DNA of 64,000 nt from JACOMS01 sp964352785 (GTDB lineage: Bacteria; Pseudomonadota; Alphaproteobacteria; Caulobacterales; Maricaulaceae): NCBI GenBank assembly GCA_964352785.1, contig CAYGTI010000009.1, positions 1-64,000 of the forward strand, read 5' to 3'. A model generated the notes under the pieces. The model saw only the letters and a program-made list of their open reading frames with translations, was not told the origin of the DNA and searched no databases. A program made the translations under genes and the position numbers. Below, in pieces: positions 33,447-43,277 of the stretch; the stretch's first letter is position 1; each line of letters begins with the position of its first letter.

Positions 33447-34166
33447 ATGTCTCAGGATTACGCATATAAACGGGTTCTGCTCAAAGTCTCCGGTGAAGCT
33501 TTGATGGGGGATCAAAGCTACGGTATTGATGTTTCGACGACAGACCGTATCGCCGGTGAAATTGCGCAGGTTCACGATAACGGCGTCCAAGTCGCGCTTG
33601 TGATCGGCGGGGGTAATATTTTCCGTGGATTGTCCGCAGCCGCTGGCGGTATTGAACGCTCGACCGCTGATTATATGGGAATGCTGGCTACAGTGATGAA
33701 CGCGCTGGCTATGCAAAGCGCGCTGGAGCGCAGAGGTATCTCTACGCGCGTGATGTCAGCCATTCCTATGACAACAGTCTGTGAGCCCTATATACGCCGC
33801 CGGGCCGTTCGGCACATGGAAAAAGGCAGGGTTGTTATATTCGCTGCTGGTACAGGTAACCCTTATTTCACAACGGATACAGCGGCGGCCTTGCGCGCTG
33901 CGGAAATGAATTGCACGGCCCTGTTAAAAGGCACACAAGTTGACGGTGTGTATAATGCTGATCCAAAGACAACACCGGATGCTGTGCGTTTCGATCATTT
34001 AACCTATCAAAAAGTCTTAGCTGATGACCTTCGCGTTATGGACTCAGCGGCTGTAACCTTGATGCGGGACAATAAAATCCCCATTATAGTCTTTTCTATC
34101 CACAAAAAAGGTGGTTTTGATTCCGTTCTGCGCGGGGATGGTGACTGTACGATCATTAGGTCTTAG
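33447..34166 (+). CDS. pyrH: UMP kinase
   Basis: PyrH (239 aa) phosphorylates UMP to UDP and belongs to the amino acid kinase family. Motifs are RVLLKVSGEALMG at the N-terminus, VALVIGGGNIFRG, GTGNPYFTTDTAAALRAAE and VDGVYNADPKT. The ATG at 33447 is preceded by a G-rich ribosome-binding site (GGGGGGGAAC); an in-frame ATG at 33417 is less likely. It lies between the tsf terminator and frr, the usual neighbour. Confidence 0.97.
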   Translation: MSQDYAYKRVLLKVSGEALMGDQSYGIDVSTTDRIAGEIAQVHDNGVQVALVIGGGNIFRGLSAAAGGIERSTADYMGMLATVMNALAMQSALERRGISTRVMSAIPMTTVCEPYIRRRAVRHMEKGRVVIFAAGTGNPYFTTDTAAALRAAEMNCTALLKGTQVDGVYNADPKTTPDAVRFDHLTYQKVLADDLRVMDSAAVTLMRDNKIPIIVFSIHKKGGFDSVLRGDGDCTIIRS

Positions 34167-34208
34167 TTTGGCCATACGCGCGGGTGTATAAACCGCAAAG
34201 GAGTAAAG

Positions 34209-34766
34209 ATGTCAGAATTTGACTTAAAAGACTATCGGAGACGCATGGACGGCGCTGTCGCTGCCTTGCGGACTGAATTTTCCGGTCTTCGGACGGGCCG
34301 TGCTAATGCGGCTCTTCTTGAGGGTGTAACCGTTAAAGCCTACGGGTCTACAACGCCGATTAATCAAGTCGGATCTGTCTCTGTTCCTGAGTCCCGAATG
34401 CTTTTAATAAGCGTATGGGATAAATCACTGGTGGGCGCGGTTGAGCGCGGCATTCGCGAATCCAGCCTGGGTTTAAACCCTATTGTGGATGGACAAACCC
34501 TGCGTATTCCTATGCCGCCATTAACGGAGGAGCGCCGCAAGGATTTGGTGAAAGTTGCGGGTACCTATTCCGAGAATGCCAAAATTGCGGTGCGGAATGT
34601 TCGCCGTGATGCGATGGAAATGCTCAAGCGACTGGAAAAAGACGGCTCCATGAGTGAAGACGAGCAAAAAGCGCATTCTGGAGATGTCCAAAAAGAGACT
34701 GATGATGTTGTCAAAATGATCGATGATAATTTAGCGATCAAGACAGAAGAGATCATGCAGGTCTAG
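34209..34766 (+). CDS. frr: Ribosome recycling factor
   Basis: RRF (185 aa) splits the post-termination ribosome together with EF-G. Typical sequences are RRMDGAVAALRTEFSGLRTGRAN, VPESRMLLISVWDK, NPIVDGQTLRIPMPPLTEERR and the C-terminal helix VKMIDDNLAIKTEEIM. The length is standard. AAAGGAGTAAAG gives a strong ribosome-binding site. The gene is followed after six bases by uppS. Confidence 0.98.
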   Translation: MSEFDLKDYRRRMDGAVAALRTEFSGLRTGRANAALLEGVTVKAYGSTTPINQVGSVSVPESRMLLISVWDKSLVGAVERGIRESSLGLNPIVDGQTLRIPMPPLTEERRKDLVKVAGTYSENAKIAVRNVRRDAMEMLKRLEKDGSMSEDEQKAHSGDVQKETDDVVKMIDDNLAIKTEEIMQV

Positions 34767-34772
34767 GTTTTA

Positions 34773-35501
34773 GTGGATTTAAGCCCAAAATACGCGGCGG
34801 ATTTTCCGCTCCATGTTGCCATCATTATGGATGGTAATGGCCGCTGGGCGAAACAACGGCACCGCCCCCGTGTCTTCGGGCACCGCGAAGGCGTAAAAAC
34901 GGTTCGCCGTATTGTTGAAGATGCCGCTGATATCGGCATAAAGTATCTGACTCTTTATAGCTTTTCGACTGAAAATTGGACGCGCCCCAAAGCGGAAATT
35001 TCGGCTTTGTTCCAATTGCTCAAACAATATGTAGAGGACGATCTCGAAAGTTTGGATCGCAATAATGTCCGAGTGCGTATTTTGGGCAACAGGGACGGGC
35101 TTCGTGAAGACTTATTATCCGTGATCCACAATGTGGAGACGACAACAGAGCATAATTCCGAGTTTTTTCTCAATATCGCGTTTAACTATGGTGGCCGTGA
35201 TGAAATCCTGCGGGCAGTCTCCCGCGCTGCAAAGGCGGGCGTCGATGTCAGCCGGTTAACCGAGCACGATGTGAATGCATATTTGGATACGACCGATTTG
35301 CCCGAGCCTGACCTGGTCATTCGGACGAGTGGTGAGCGGCGTATTAGTAATTTCCTTTTATGGCAAGCCGCCTATTCAGAATTTGTGTTTACTGACGTTT
35401 TATGGCCGGACTTCTCGCGCGCGGACCTAGAAGCCGCCCTCGCTGAGTTCCAAAGCCGCGAGCGCCGCTTTGGCAATCTAAACGCCGTAGAAGTGGCGTA
35501 A
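34773..35501 (+). CDS. uppS: Undecaprenyl diphosphate synthase (isoprenyl transferase)
   Basis: UppS (242 aa) is a cis-prenyltransferase that extends farnesyl diphosphate to the C55 lipid carrier used for peptidoglycan and O-antigen. The diphosphate-binding motif HVAIIMDGNGRWAKQR with catalytic Asp is at about 13-28. The later segments DLVIRTSGERRISNFLLWQAAYSEF and FGNLN are also family marks. Translation starts at GTG 34773. It precedes cdsA and dxr in a conserved order. Confidence 0.96.
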   Translation: MDLSPKYAADFPLHVAIIMDGNGRWAKQRHRPRVFGHREGVKTVRRIVEDAADIGIKYLTLYSFSTENWTRPKAEISALFQLLKQYVEDDLESLDRNNVRVRILGNRDGLREDLLSVIHNVETTTEHNSEFFLNIAFNYGGRDEILRAVSRAAKAGVDVSRLTEHDVNAYLDTTDLPEPDLVIRTSGERRISNFLLWQAAYSEFVFTDVLWPDFSRADLEAALAEFQSRERRFGNLNAVEVA

Positions 35502-35507
35502 CGTCAG

Positions 35508-36347
35508 GTGACATCAGCCCCCCAACCAACAAAGTCGACGCCGACCTGGAAAAATCTCGGGGTGCGGTTTGTTTCTGCGGTTATCCTTGCTGCCTTATGT
35601 TTTCTGCCGCTTTATCTTGGCGGGTTGGTGTGGGCAGTTTTGGTCATGCTCCTTGGAACACGTCTGATGTGGGAGTGGGTACGCATGGCAGACGCCGTGC
35701 CAAACCGCGCGGCTTACGCTATTCCCATTATAGGGTTGGTCGTCGGTGTTTTGTATATATACATGCAGTCATATGTGGCCGCGGCAGTAGCTATCGCGCT
35801 GACAGCATTTTTGGCGGTATTGGAACGGTCGCGCCGCGCGGGCGGGCTTTGGTCAGGTTTAGGCTTTCTGTATGTCGCCATTCCTTGTCTTTTTATTGTG
35901 ATGTTACGCGGGAATGTCATCGGTTTTTCAGCGCCGGGTTTCGTTCTTTTGGTCTTTCTTATTGTCATTGTTGCCGCTGCGGACACAGGGGCTTATTTTG
36001 GCGGATCTTATTTTAAGGGGCCAAAAATTGCTCCCAAACTTAGCCCCAAAAAAACGTGGTCAGGATTTGTCAGTGGATTTATTTTTGCCAGCCTCATAGG
36101 CGCTATTTCTGCTATGTTCATTGGATTCCCGCCCTTGACGGGCGCTCTTCTGGCGATGCCCGTGATTGTCACGTCTGTGGTTGGTGATTTTTTGGAGAGC
36201 GGTTTGAAGCGCCGTCTTCAAGTCAAAGACACGGGCGGGCTTCTGCCGGGCCATGGGGGGCTATTAGATCGGCTGGATTCTCTGATGATGGTGATATTTG
36301 TCTCGGCTTTGGTGTTGCAGGTCTGGCCAAGTCTTTGGCCAGCCTAA
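35508..36347 (+). CDS. cdsA: Phosphatidate cytidylyltransferase
   Basis: CdsA (279 aa) makes CDP-diacylglycerol, the branch point of phospholipid synthesis. It has about seven to eight membrane helices. The catalytic C-terminal signature is present: LSPKKTWSGFVSG, then SVVGDFLESGLKRRLQVKDTG and LPGHGGLLDRLDSLM with the metal-binding aspartates. The start is GTG 35508, six bases after uppS. The dxr ATG follows the TAA by one base. Confidence 0.95.
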   Translation: MTSAPQPTKSTPTWKNLGVRFVSAVILAALCFLPLYLGGLVWAVLVMLLGTRLMWEWVRMADAVPNRAAYAIPIIGLVVGVLYIYMQSYVAAAVAIALTAFLAVLERSRRAGGLWSGLGFLYVAIPCLFIVMLRGNVIGFSAPGFVLLVFLIVIVAAADTGAYFGGSYFKGPKIAPKLSPKKTWSGFVSGFIFASLIGAISAMFIGFPPLTGALLAMPVIVTSVVGDFLESGLKRRLQVKDTGGLLPGHGGLLDRLDSLMMVIFVSALVLQVWPSLWPA

Positions 36348-36348
36348 G

Positions 36349-37524
36349 ATGACCACGCGGCGTCTGACAGTTCTCGGGTCCACAGGATCCATTGGCGACA
36401 GCACGCTTGATTTAGTGCGCCGGGCTAAACCTGGCGAGTTTCAAATCTCCGCGCTGACGGCGAACCGAAATGCTGAAAAGCTTGCAGCGCAGGCAATCGA
36501 ATTTAACGCTGACTTTGTAGCGCTTGCTGATATAACGGGGGAGCCAAAGCTTCGGGAATTACTTAGCGGTACGGGCGTGGATATAGGAATTGGTCCAGAG
36601 GCCCTGATCGAAGCGGGTGCGCGCCCGGCGGATTTTTGCATGGCGGCCATTATCGGTGCTGCGGGGCTGGAGCCTACACTTGCCGCTGTGGCTCAAGGAC
36701 AGACACTTGGTCTTGCCAACAAGGAATGCCTTGTTTGCGGAGGTGACCTTTTCATGCGGCGCGTGGCAGAGAGCGGTGCTGCGCTTCTTCCTGTCGATTC
36801 GGAACATAATGCCATTTTTCAGGTCTTAGAGCGCGATAAACCCAAAGGGGTACGTCGGCTCATTCTGACGGCGAGCGGCGGCCCTTTTCGGGAAGCGCCG
36901 ATTGAAACACTAGAAACAGTGACCCGCGAGGACGCTCTGGACCACCCTGTGTGGAGTATGGGGGCAAAGATCACGATAGATTCGGCAACATTGATGAATA
37001 AGGGGCTGGAATTGATTGAGGCCAGCTATCTTTTTGATCGCCCCAGCGCGGAGATTGACGTCATTGTTCATCCTCAATCTATTGTGCATTCGATGGTCGA
37101 ATATATTGACGGGTCGATATTATCGCAAATGGGCTCGCCTGATATGCGCACGCCTATTGCCTATGCTTTGGGGTGGCCAAACCGTATGAGTGCGCCTGTG
37201 AAGCGCCTTGATTTAACCACGCTGTCCGGTTTGACGTTTTTTCAGCCAGATATTACAAAATTCCCCGCATTGAGGCTGGCCCGTGAGGCGCTTGAGGCGG
37301 GCGGGATGGCCCCGAATGTTCTCAACGCAAGCAACGAAGTGGCTGTGGGAGCTTTTCTATCTGGAAAGATTAAGTTTTTAGATATTGCAAGAGTGGTTGA
37401 AGCGGCCCTGAACCAGCATGCGGCTGCGGCGGATTTCTCAAAATCACTTTATAATATTGATGATATTATCGCCGGAGACGAATCTGCACGCCGCACTGCA
37501 AGTGATTTTATCAAAGCCTTGTAA
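36349..37524 (+). CDS. dxr: 1-deoxy-D-xylulose-5-phosphate reductoisomerase
   Basis: Dxr (391 aa) converts DXP to MEP with NADPH in the isoprenoid pathway that feeds UppS. The Rossmann motif is VLGSTGSIGDSTLDLVRR. The catalytic metal/substrate region includes LPVDSEHNAIFQ and WSMGAKITIDSATLMNKGLELIEA. The start at ATG 36349 lies one base after the cdsA stop; an in-frame upstream ATG at 36298 overlaps cdsA and gives a non-family extension. An AT-rich gap of 49 bp separates it from rseP. Confidence 0.97.
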   Translation: MTTRRLTVLGSTGSIGDSTLDLVRRAKPGEFQISALTANRNAEKLAAQAIEFNADFVALADITGEPKLRELLSGTGVDIGIGPEALIEAGARPADFCMAAIIGAAGLEPTLAAVAQGQTLGLANKECLVCGGDLFMRRVAESGAALLPVDSEHNAIFQVLERDKPKGVRRLILTASGGPFREAPIETLETVTREDALDHPVWSMGAKITIDSATLMNKGLELIEASYLFDRPSAEIDVIVHPQSIVHSMVEYIDGSILSQMGSPDMRTPIAYALGWPNRMSAPVKRLDLTTLSGLTFFQPDITKFPALRLAREALEAGGMAPNVLNASNEVAVGAFLSGKIKFLDIARVVEAALNQHAAAADFSKSLYNIDDIIAGDESARRTASDFIKAL

Positions 37525-37573
37525 AAAAACAAAAAATAGAACAAATTCCATTTTTTAAATTCTGTAGTTTCGT

Positions 37574-38770
37574 ATGATTTCATTAATTGCATCGACGGTT
37601 ATTTTCATCACCAGTTTTTTGGTGGTTTTGTCGCTGTTGGTTTTCTTTCATGAGCTTGGTCACTATTCTGTGGCCCGCCTGTTTAATGTGTCCGTTGAGC
37701 GCTTTTCTATCGGTTTTGGTCGGCCTATCTATAAGTGGCGCGCAAAATCAGGCACAGAGTGGGCGATCAGCCGTATTCCGCTTGGCGGCTACGTCAAATT
37801 TTTGGGTGATGCGGGCGCGGCCAGTAATCCTGATACGTCCCAACTCGAAGAGATAAAGCAGGATATTGGCGGAAAATACGGCGATGCTGCTCTGCAGAAT
37901 TGTTTTCATTTCAAGCCCCTTTGGCAACGGGCATTAATTGTACTCGCGGGCCCTGTTGCAAATTTCATTTTGGCGATTGTGATATTTGCGGCTGTCGTTC
38001 TGATGTTTGGTCGAACCGCAGTGAAATCCGTCGTGACCGATGTCGTTGGAGGCAGCGCCGCCGAAGAGGCCGGCGTAAAAGTCGGTGATCACTTCCTGAC
38101 GCTCGATGGCCACGATGTGAGCGAGTATATGGACTTCGTTGGATATGTCGCTGTGCGCAGCGGCGTCACTATGGATGTACGTGTCAAACGCGGCGAAGAG
38201 ACGGTTGCGCTCACCATGACCCCGCGCCGTCAAGAACGGGTCGACGGTATTGGCGGAAAAAGCAATATTGGAACCGCAGGAGTTCGCGTTGGCGGACGTG
38301 ATAATATGATAACGCGCAAGTACAATCCTATTTCAGCTTTGAGCTTTGGGACGAACCAACTTGGTAGTACGCTATCCATGACGGGCACCTATGTGAAGCG
38401 TATATTCCAAGGCCGCGAAGATGGCACCGCACTAGGCGGTCCGGTCCGTATCGCGACAATGACTGGTAAAACGGCGGTGGATACGCTCAAGATAGAAGCT
38501 CCGCTTGGAGCCAAGCTTAAGTATTTGTTTGAACGTCTTTTATATCTCGCAGCCGCTTTATCTGTGGGGTTAGGTGTCGCAAATTTAATGCCAATTCCGG
38601 CACTCGATGGTGGACATTTACTCTACTACGGTTATGAAGCGCTTGCGGGTCGCCCGCTAAGTGAAGCAAAGCAGGAGTTTGGATTTCGGATAGGGTTTGC
38701 AGTATTGCTGACCGCGTTGGTTTTTCTTACGATAAATGATTATGGCTACGTGCGTAGCATGTCCTCCTAA
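37574..38770 (+). CDS. rseP: Site-2 protease RseP/MmpA
   Basis: RseP (398 aa) is an intramembrane zinc metalloprotease that cleaves anti-sigma factors, remnant signal peptides and, in Caulobacter (MmpA), the polarity factor PodJ. The zinc motif is in the first helix, LVFFHELGHYSVARLF (HELGH). One PDZ domain lies in the middle (about 145-235, VVGGSAAEEAGVKVGDHFLTL). The third zinc ligand is in NLMPIPALDGGHLL. Four membrane helices are predicted. It stands directly before bamA, as usual. Confidence 0.96.
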   Translation: MISLIASTVIFITSFLVVLSLLVFFHELGHYSVARLFNVSVERFSIGFGRPIYKWRAKSGTEWAISRIPLGGYVKFLGDAGAASNPDTSQLEEIKQDIGGKYGDAALQNCFHFKPLWQRALIVLAGPVANFILAIVIFAAVVLMFGRTAVKSVVTDVVGGSAAEEAGVKVGDHFLTLDGHDVSEYMDFVGYVAVRSGVTMDVRVKRGEETVALTMTPRRQERVDGIGGKSNIGTAGVRVGGRDNMITRKYNPISALSFGTNQLGSTLSMTGTYVKRIFQGREDGTALGGPVRIATMTGKTAVDTLKIEAPLGAKLKYLFERLLYLAAALSVGLGVANLMPIPALDGGHLLYYGYEALAGRPLSEAKQEFGFRIGFAVLLTALVFLTINDYGYVRSMSS

Positions 38771-38782
38771 ACGGTCGAATCT

Positions 38783-41194
38783 ATGGGAATTTCTTTTAAA
38801 TTTCAGTCAAATTTCCCGCGAAGATTTTTCGCAGTACTTGCGGCTGTGATGTTGTCGCTTGGCGTCCCTTCAACGCAGGCCCAAGACCCTACGCGGCAGG
38901 CCTCCGCCCCGCAAGCGCCGACTGTTATTCGGTCTATTCAAGTGCAGGGGAATCAACGGGTGGAAGCCAATACTGTGGCGTCCTATCTTCTTTTTGCTCC
39001 TGGCGATCCTTACAGCGAAAACCGCATCGATTTGTCGATTAAAACACTTTATCAAACGGGTCTCTTCGCCGATGTCAATATTGATCCGCGCGATGGTAAT
39101 GTTCTGATACAAGTCGTTGAAAACCCTATTATTAACCGGGTAATTCTCGAGGGGAACAAATCTCTCAAGGACGAAAAAATAACAGATGAAGTCGAGGCGG
39201 AGCCCCGCTCTATATTTACACGCTCTAAAGTCCAAGAAGACGTTCAGCGCATAATTGAACTTTATCGTCAATCCGGCCGTTTCGCCGCTAACGTTGTCCC
39301 CAAAGTTGTGCAGCAACCCCAAAATCGTGTTGATTTGATTTTTGAAATCACCGAAGGTCCTGTCACGGGCGTAAAACGCATTAACTTTATCGGCAATAAC
39401 CAATACTCTGATGGGGCCCTGCGCAAAGAGATTGTGACAGCAGAATCGATATGGTGGAAGTTCTTCTCCTCTAACGATAATTATGACCCGGGACGTCTTG
39501 AGTTTGACCGTGAGCAACTGCGAAAATTCTATACAGACCGCGGATTTGCTGACTTTCGTGTCGTCTCTGCCGTCGCCGAATTGACACCGGATCAAGAGGA
39601 CTTCTACATCACCTTTACCCTCGATGAAGGCGAAGAATATCGCTGGGGTGAGATTACGGTTGAGACCGAGCTGACCACACTCAACAAAGATTTTCTTGAA
39701 CGTATTGTGAATATAGACAGCGGCGAGATTTACAAAGCCAGCGATGTCGAATCGGCTATTGAATCGTTAACATTTGCGGCTGGAACATCGGGTTATGCCT
39801 TCGTCGATATTCAGCCTGACATTAAACGCAACCGCGATACCAAAACAGTTGATTTGGTCTTCAATCTTGTCGAAGGTCCGCGCGTTTATATCGAACGTAT
39901 TGATATTGTTGGCAACACGACAACGCTTGACTATGTCATTCGTCGTGAATTGGAACTTGTTGAAGGCGATGCCTTTAACCGTATCCTTCTTGACCGGTCA
40001 CGCAACCGCGTGCGTTCATTGCGGTTCTTCGAAGATGTGGAAATTACGGAGACGCAGGGTTCTGCTGCTGATCGCGCCGTTGTCGAGGTGAAAGTCACGG
40101 AGCAGCCAACGGGTGAATTATCCTTCAGTGCTGGGTTCTCCTCTGCTGATGCTTTTCTTGTTGATCTTTCTATTACACAAAGAAATCTGCGCGGGCGCGG
40201 GCAGCTTATGCGGTTTGTCATTCGTGCAAGCTCAAATCGGCGCGAAGTTGACTTACGGTTTACAGAACCGCGTTTCTTGGGTCGTAATCTTGCTGCGGGT
40301 ATCGAGCTTTTTGATGTGACGCTTGATTTTCTTGAAGAGGCGGGTTTCCGTCAGTCCCGTACAGGCGGACTTGTCAGCCTGTCTTTTCCGGTCACTGATT
40401 ATACATCCCTATCCACGCGGTATTCATTGCGGACTGAGGATGTTGAAGTGCCAACACTTGATTGTGTTTCAATTCTGGCCAATCCCGGGCAATCGTCTCA
40501 AAGCAGCCTGTGTTTACAGGAAGGCGGGCGCTTGTCCTCTATTTTGGGTTACACATTTGCATGGGACCGTAGAAACGATCCAATCACGCCGACACGCGGA
40601 TTTGATTTGCGTTTGTCGCAAGACTTTGCGGGCGTAGGCGGTGATGTGCAATATTTACGGACCGATGTTAGAGGCAATCTATATCGTGGATTGATCCCGG
40701 GTGTTATTGCAAGTGCAACGATTTCTGGCGGTTATGTGACGGGTTGGGGCGGCGAGTCCGTTCAGGTCAATGACCGATTCTTCAAAGGCAGTAATGATTT
40801 TCGCGGATATGATAATGCAGGTATTGGCCCGCGCGTCCTACAAGTGAATAATCTGACCGGTGAAACCCGCCGGGGGAATGCTCTTGGCGGCAAGGCCTAC
40901 GGACTGGCATCAACTGAGGTGAGTTTTCCGCTTGGAGTGCCGAATTTATTAGGTAGTTTGTTTTTAGAGGCAGGCACAGTGGGCCTGCTAGATGACGATT
41001 TTAAATTTGAGACGGTAAGTGGTGACTTTACGACGAGCACAATTGATGATCTTTCGATCCGGGCCATGGTTGGTGCGAGCATCTTTTGGGACTCGCCATT
41101 TGGCCCGATCCGTTTTGACTTCACACAGCCGCTTAAGAAATATCCGTATGACGAGCGGCAATCCTTCCAATTTACGACACGCACAAGGTTCTAA
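38783..41194 (+). CDS. bamA: Outer membrane protein assembly factor BamA
   Basis: BamA (803 aa) inserts beta-barrel proteins into the outer membrane. A signal peptide covers about residues 1-33. Five POTRA domains follow (about 45-450; each opens like VIRSIQVQGNQRVEANTV or INRVILEGNKSLKDEKI), then the Omp85 barrel. The C-terminus ends TTRTRF, with the terminal Phe recognised by the BAM complex. The lid-loop motif VRGF appears here as FRGYDN. Downstream lies its partner chaperone skp, two bases after the stop. Confidence 0.97.
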   Translation: MGISFKFQSNFPRRFFAVLAAVMLSLGVPSTQAQDPTRQASAPQAPTVIRSIQVQGNQRVEANTVASYLLFAPGDPYSENRIDLSIKTLYQTGLFADVNIDPRDGNVLIQVVENPIINRVILEGNKSLKDEKITDEVEAEPRSIFTRSKVQEDVQRIIELYRQSGRFAANVVPKVVQQPQNRVDLIFEITEGPVTGVKRINFIGNNQYSDGALRKEIVTAESIWWKFFSSNDNYDPGRLEFDREQLRKFYTDRGFADFRVVSAVAELTPDQEDFYITFTLDEGEEYRWGEITVETELTTLNKDFLERIVNIDSGEIYKASDVESAIESLTFAAGTSGYAFVDIQPDIKRNRDTKTVDLVFNLVEGPRVYIERIDIVGNTTTLDYVIRRELELVEGDAFNRILLDRSRNRVRSLRFFEDVEITETQGSAADRAVVEVKVTEQPTGELSFSAGFSSADAFLVDLSITQRNLRGRGQLMRFVIRASSNRREVDLRFTEPRFLGRNLAAGIELFDVTLDFLEEAGFRQSRTGGLVSLSFPVTDYTSLSTRYSLRTEDVEVPTLDCVSILANPGQSSQSSLCLQEGGRLSSILGYTFAWDRRNDPITPTRGFDLRLSQDFAGVGGDVQYLRTDVRGNLYRGLIPGVIASATISGGYVTGWGGESVQVNDRFFKGSNDFRGYDNAGIGPRVLQVNNLTGETRRGNALGGKAYGLASTEVSFPLGVPNLLGSLFLEAGTVGLLDDDFKFETVSGDFTTSTIDDLSIRAMVGASIFWDSPFGPIRFDFTQPLKKYPYDERQSFQFTTRTRF

Positions 41195-41195
41195 T

Positions 41196-41789
41196 ATGTT
41201 ATTTTCTAAAATTACTCGCGCGACCGCTTTTGGCGTCGCAGCAATACTTATGTTTAGCACAGCCGCATTTGCTCAAAGCAAAGTTCTCGTTGTTGACTCT
41301 CAGCGCATTGTCAATGATTCAGAGGTTGGCAAACACGTAAAGCGCCAAATCGAAGCGATTGGTAAGACGATGGGTACCGAGCTAGAGCAATCCGCAACGC
41401 CAATGAAGGCGACTCAACAATCCCTTAGCGCTGAGCTTAAGGGCAAAACCCCTGACGAGCAAAAAGCAGCTATGCAAGCGCGGCCTGATTTGCAAAAACA
41501 ATATGTTGAGCTTTTGACGACCGAACAAAAGGTCAAGCAGGAAGCGCAAATTAAGCAGCGCGAAATCGCCGTCACAGAACAAAAAGCCAAGATCCAAATC
41601 GCAACCAAAGTTCAGCAGATTATTGAATCGATTGCTAAAGAGCGCGGCGCTGATGTTGTTTTAGATAGTTCAACTATCATTTATGGCGCTCCGGTTGATA
41701 TCACTGACGCAGTTTTAACCCGTTTAAACGCCGAAATGACTCGCATTCCAGTTGTCCGCGAGCGTATGCCACGTCCCGCACCAAAATAA
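41196..41789 (+). CDS. skp: OmpH/Skp-family periplasmic chaperone
   Basis: This 197-aa protein has a signal peptide (cleavage probably after AFA, residue 26). A long helical region with coiled-coil character (about 60-150) forms the jellyfish-like tentacles that hold unfolded outer membrane proteins. The N-terminal KVLVVDSQRIVNDSEVGK and the C-terminal KERGADVVLDSSTIIYG are OmpH marks. The ATG at 41196 is one base past the bamA stop and has AAGG upstream. An earlier in-frame start at 41019 lies inside bamA and is rejected. It lies between bamA and lpxD. Confidence 0.93.
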   Translation: MLFSKITRATAFGVAAILMFSTAAFAQSKVLVVDSQRIVNDSEVGKHVKRQIEAIGKTMGTELEQSATPMKATQQSLSAELKGKTPDEQKAAMQARPDLQKQYVELLTTEQKVKQEAQIKQREIAVTEQKAKIQIATKVQQIIESIAKERGADVVLDSSTIIYGAPVDITDAVLTRLNAEMTRIPVVRERMPRPAPK

Positions 41790-41807
41790 TAAAAGCGGGG
41801 GCAGAGC

Positions 41808-42809
41808 ATGATTGATGAGTGCTTCTACAAGGCCTTAGGCCCCGTTCCGCTGGGTGAGTTAATCGCTGGCTTGGATATTGAGCCGTTAGATACAAAATAC
41901 CTTGATGAAGTGATCAACGGCGTGGCGCCGCTCGAAACATCTCAGGCAGGGCAAGTCAGTTTTCTAAGCGCAAAAAAAAATAGAGACAGGCTCAGTACAG
42001 CGAAAGCGACGGCCTGTTTTATTCCTGAGAATATTGCCAGTCTCGCGGGCGATGAGTGCATCATTCCCCTAATCTCAAAAACGCCCCGGTCCCACTTTGG
42101 CCGCGTTACAAGCCGCCTCGTTCAGGAAATACGCTTGTTTGATGAGGAAGATGCGGACAAAGCCTCTTTTCTGAATTGCCGCATTCACCCGACAGCTATT
42201 ATTGCCTCGAGCGTAAAATTGTCCGAGAACGTTGAAATTGGCCCTTATGCCGTTATTGGGCCTGGCGTTACAATTCGATCCGGTACGCGTATTGGCGCGC
42301 ATGTCACGCTCGAATGTACGCATGTAGGCCGTGATTGTTTTATAAAACCCCATGCAGCTATCGGCACACGGGGCTTTGGCGTTGACGGTGACGAGAAGGG
42401 CATATTTGACCTACCTCACATCGGGCGTGTTATGATTGGCGACCGGGTTAGCGTCGGGTGCCATACCGCAATTGACCGCGGCCTGCTTGGTGATACCGTG
42501 ATATCTGATGATGTCAAAATCGATAATCTGGTTCAGATCGCCCATAATGTGAGAATTGGCGAACGCAGTATGCTGGCGGGTCACGTTGGGTTATCCGGGA
42601 GCTGTCATATCGGTCAAGATGTTTTGATGGGTGGTTCTGCGGGTCTTGCGGATCACATTACTGTTGGCGATGGCGCCCGCCTTGCCGCTTATGCGGGCGT
42701 TATGAAGGATATCCCGGCGGGAGAGGTTTGGAGCGGCATTCCCGCTATGCCGCTGCGGGATCATATGCGAAGCATTGCCGCGACGAAGAAACTTACGCAA
42801 AAAACATAA
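41808..42809 (+). CDS. lpxD: UDP-3-O-(3-hydroxymyristoyl)glucosamine N-acyltransferase
   Basis: LpxD (333 aa) adds the second acyl chain in lipid A synthesis. An N-terminal uridine-binding domain (about 1-110) is followed by a left-handed beta-helix of hexapeptide repeats (about 125-290; IHPTAIIASSVKLSENVEIG onwards). The catalytic histidine is in VQIAHNVRIG. GCATGATTG is preceded by GGGGGCAGAGC. It is followed by fabZ and lpxA in the standard order. Confidence 0.97.
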   Translation: MIDECFYKALGPVPLGELIAGLDIEPLDTKYLDEVINGVAPLETSQAGQVSFLSAKKNRDRLSTAKATACFIPENIASLAGDECIIPLISKTPRSHFGRVTSRLVQEIRLFDEEDADKASFLNCRIHPTAIIASSVKLSENVEIGPYAVIGPGVTIRSGTRIGAHVTLECTHVGRDCFIKPHAAIGTRGFGVDGDEKGIFDLPHIGRVMIGDRVSVGCHTAIDRGLLGDTVISDDVKIDNLVQIAHNVRIGERSMLAGHVGLSGSCHIGQDVLMGGSAGLADHITVGDGARLAAYAGVMKDIPAGEVWSGIPAMPLRDHMRSIAATKKLTQKT

Positions 42810-42815
42810 GGCTGA

Positions 42816-43277
42816 ATGATGTTATCGTTTGATCTTCCTCTTGGCCGCGATGCTATCATGGAGTATTTGCCGCACCGCGATCCGATGTTGTTTATAGATC
42901 GTGTGACGTCATTGGATGAAAACAATATTGTAATAGAATCGGACGTCAAAGCTGACGCTGAGATTTTCAAAGGCCACTTTCCGGGGATGCCAATTATGCC
43001 GGGCGTTCTCATTATTGAAACTGTGGCCCAAGCCGGGGCCTTGCTGGTGTCTCTGACACGGGGATTGGCAGACGATAAATTCATCGCGTTTACAAACGTT
43101 GATGAGGTAAAATTTCGCCGGCCGGTGTATCCAAACGAAACGATTATTGTTGATGTAGAAATTGTGAGAGTGCGTATGCCTTTCTATAAGTTCGCGGGCA
43201 AAGCGCGCGTCGGCGATCAAACGGTCGCGACGCTTAAATTCGCTGCCGCGCAAATGGATTACAGTCAGGGCACATAA
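42816..43277 (+). CDS. fabZ: 3-hydroxyacyl-[acyl-carrier-protein] dehydratase FabZ
   Basis: FabZ (153 aa) removes water from 3-hydroxyacyl-ACP in fatty acid elongation and so competes with LpxA for the same substrate. The hot-dog fold active site is GHFPGMPIMPGVLIIE, with His54 and Glu68. LPHRDPMLFIDRV is the N-terminal signature. It overlaps lpxA by one base, which keeps the two competing enzymes in one translation unit. Confidence 0.97.
   Translation: MMLSFDLPLGRDAIMEYLPHRDPMLFIDRVTSLDENNIVIESDVKADAEIFKGHFPGMPIMPGVLIIETVAQAGALLVSLTRGLADDKFIAFTNVDEVKFRRPVYPNETIIVDVEIVRVRMPFYKFAGKARVGDQTVATLKFAAAQMDYSQGT

Noticed and set aside
38870..39595. Long open frame antisense to bamA (241 codons)
   Set aside because: It overlaps the POTRA-coding part of a certain gene and shows no protein-like motif; codon bias of bamA explains it.
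41019..41195. N-terminal extension of the Skp gene inside bamA
   Set aside because: It would overlap bamA by 176 bp and precede a clear signal peptide that starts at 41196.
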